NCBI RefSeq assembly: GCF_009796285.1
Contig: NZ_CP047020.1
Coordinates: forward strand, 62,001-126,000
Direction of reading: 5' to 3'
Source of the DNA: Streptomyces broussonetiae
GTDB taxonomy: Bacteria > Actinomycetota > Actinomycetes > Streptomycetales > Streptomycetaceae
Length of the DNA stretch: 64,000 nt
This document shows, piece after piece, positions 62,499-64,000 of this stretch. Position 1 is the first letter of the stretch, and each line of letters opens with the position of its first letter. The position numbers and the translations under genes were made by a program. Below the pieces are notes generated by a model that had not been told where the DNA came from, made no database searches, and worked only from the letters and a program-made list of their open reading frames with translations.

Positions 62499-62688
62499 GA
62501 TCCCCCTCCCCGGGCAAGCCAACACCCGCCCCAATTAGGCGAGTTGATGGTCTCCTGCACCGGTTCAACGGTGGCACAGAAGGCTGAATGCTTCAGCGGT
62601 TTACCGAAATTCACCGTGAAGGCAGGACATAACAAACCCGCTCGAACAAAAGGCCGACCGGTACGCTGCAAGACCGCGGCGTCCGCCC

Positions 62689-62760
62689 ACTCCCCGCACG
62701 GCGCGCGGGGGTGTTCCCGCTGAATGCTTTACGTCGTCCCCGCACCCGCGGGGGCCAGGA
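62689..62760 (+). CRISPR. Stranded repeat pair between cas3 and cas8e
   Basis: Two repeat-like units, 62689-62716 (ACTCCCCGCACGGCGCGCGG...) and 62733-62760 (GTCGTCCCCGCACCCGCGGG...), are separated by only 16 bases. The second is identical to the main-array repeat over its first 22 bases, in the opposite orientation. No leader is present. A remnant or an off-site integration product is likely. Confidence 0.7.
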
Positions 62761-62788
62761 ACCACGGGCGGAACGCCGCTCCCCCGCC

Positions 62789-64000
62789 TCAACCCCGCTT
62801 CACCACCAGGCCCTCGGCATCGTCATACGACACCCGGGAACCACCCAGCTCAGCCCACCCACCCTCAAAGACCAGCGCCCGCGCATGCCGCAGCCACGGA
62901 TGATCAACCCACCCCGGCAGCGCCCTCAGCCCGCCCGTCTCCCCCGACAATCCGACCGGCAGCCGCACCGAACCCCCCAGCAGCCGCTCGACCACCGCAT
63001 CGTCCAAGACCTCTCCGTACACACCGAGCCGCGTCCCGTCCAGCGCCGTGTAACCGCCCGCAACACGATGCACGAGGACGACCTCAGCACCGCGGTCACC
63101 GTCCCGCACCACCGCGTCGAGATCCTCCTCCCCGACCGCGGTGCTGCCCGCGTAATGCAACCCCTCCAAGGTCGCCGTCCCCCACTCACGCGGGCGCGTC
63201 AACAAGAACTGCTCCGCCTGCGCACGCCGCTTCTCCTCCCCCACCCGCCACGCGGCGCCCGCGGCCTGCTCGTCCCACTCCGCCGGGCAGACCTCGGCCC
63301 CGCCATACGCGCGCGCCACCAGGCCGGGCACATCCGCCGGAATGCTCCACACGCCCGCACCCGGCACACCCGCTCCGCCGCTACCTGGCAACGGACCGGC
63401 GGCCTCCGACACCAACGCCGCTGCACGCAGCAAAGGCCACTCCTCGTAGATCTTCACCGAAGCAGGCAGGAACCGAGGTCTTCCACGGACTCCGGCAGCC
63501 ACCCCGGTCACCAGGACACGCGGCACCGCGTGCGCCGCCGGCCTGCGCGTCCCGGCATGCCTGTGCAGCCGGCCGATCCGCTGCAGCAAAAGATCCACTG
63601 GCGCAAGATCCGTGATCAACAGATCCGCATCCACGTCAAAGGACTGCTCGGCGAGCTGGGTGGCAATCACCACCATCCCCTCCGGCCGCGAATCACCGGC
63701 CCGAGGACCCATCAACCGCAGGCACTCCTCCGTCCGCTCCGCTCGATGCGCCGTACACAACCGCCCATGCAGCAGATGCACATGCCCGCCCACCTCACTG
63801 CCGCGCAACGCCCGGTAGATGGCCTGGGCGCGATCCACCTGGTTGACGACGACCAGGACCACACCTCCCTCGGCCACCGCCTCCCGCACCACCGCGGCAA
63901 CCACCGCCCCGTCCACCTCCGTGTCCGGCAGCCACTCGATCCGAGTCGGCACTGACTCACGCCACGACGGCACCAAACTCCGAGAACTCTCCACCACCGG
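62789..64000 (-). CDS. cas3: Cas3 helicase-nuclease, C-terminal part (runs off the window)
   Basis: At least 403 residues of the C-terminal half. Helicase domain 2 is visible: VVAAVVREAVAEGGVVLVVVNQVDRAQAIYRAL, HGRLCTAHRAERTEECLRLMGP, ATQLAEQSFDVDADLLITDLAPVDLLLQRIGRLHRH (motifs V and VI). The Cas3 C-terminal domain follows, ending in GLVVKRG. The HD nuclease and helicase domain 1 must lie beyond 64000. It is recruited by Cascade to degrade the displaced DNA strand. It is separated from cas8e by about 290 bases with the stranded repeats. Confidence 0.93.
   Translation of the reverse strand, partial: PVVESSRSLVPSWRESVPTRIEWLPDTEVDGAVVAAVVREAVAEGGVVLVVVNQVDRAQAIYRALRGSEVGGHVHLLHGRLCTAHRAERTEECLRLMGPRAGDSRPEGMVVIATQLAEQSFDVDADLLITDLAPVDLLLQRIGRLHRHAGTRRPAAHAVPRVLVTGVAAGVRGRPRFLPASVKIYEEWPLLRAAALVSEAAGPLPGSGGAGVPGAGVWSIPADVPGLVARAYGGAEVCPAEWDEQAAGAAWRVGEEKRRAQAEQFLLTRPREWGTATLEGLHYAGSTAVGEEDLDAVVRDGDRGAEVVLVHRVAGGYTALDGTRLGVYGEVLDDAVVERLLGGSVRLPVGLSGETGGLRALPGWVDHPWLRHARALVFEGGWAELGGSRVSYDDAEGLVVKRG

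Overview
The DNA is GC-rich (about 70% by eye) with strong third-position G/C bias. It carries families typical of Streptomyces: DUF5133, DUF6233 and DUF6247 proteins, a SigB/SigF-type sigma factor, Ku, and many actinobacterial insertion sequences. I read it as a Streptomyces (or very close relative) accessory region, possibly chromosome arm or plasmid-derived. No rRNA or tRNA gene was recognised.

Layout. 0-12 kb: a ParE-like/DUF6247 toxin-antitoxin pair, a MarR regulator divergent from a decayed ClC chloride channel, a decayed nitrate reductase alpha gene (narG), a plasmid-stabilisation-like basic protein, a YbdK-type carboxylate-amine ligase, an Orn/Lys/Arg-decarboxylase-fold enzyme, an AI-2E-family transporter and a SigB/F-type sigma factor. 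12-21 kb: small Streptomyces-specific proteins (DUF5133, ANTAR, DUF6233, a LexA-like helix-turn-helix), a group II intron with its maturase, and Ku of the end-joining pathway.

21-40 kb is an insertion-sequence graveyard. A secreted S1-type protease is split by an IS3-family element. A second copy of the same IS3 sits inside an IS1182 transposase gene, and that IS1182 has in turn truncated an IS701. Two different IS256-family elements, a second IS701 copy, and relics of ISAs1, IS701 and IS30 follow. Most complete elements show exact target duplications. Between them lie a DUF2461 protein, a lytic transglycosylase and a frameshifted STAND-ATPase/TPR protein. 40-52 kb: an ECF sigma operon, and two copies of a gene pair made of a secreted NucA/NucB-type nuclease and an acidic cytoplasmic protein, which looks like a nuclease plus inhibitor. 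Also here are an ArsR-type regulator, an I36-like secreted inhibitor, a lipoprotein and a 206-bp MITE-like element.

46-64 kb holds a type I-E CRISPR-Cas locus. The cas operon runs leftwards: cas3 (cut by the window end), cas8e, a double-length cse2 that is two Cse2 domains in tandem, cas7e, cas5e, cas6e, cas1e and cas2e. It leads into a 35-repeat array (53244-55340). Leader-distal are decayed repeats of opposite polarity, a toxin-antitoxin pair, and two mini-arrays whose polarity flips at a palindromic hybrid repeat. A stranded repeat pair lies between cas3 and cas8e. Cascade (Cas8e, Cse2, Cas7e, Cas5e, Cas6e) would process and carry crRNA, Cas1-Cas2 would acquire spacers and Cas3 would degrade targets.
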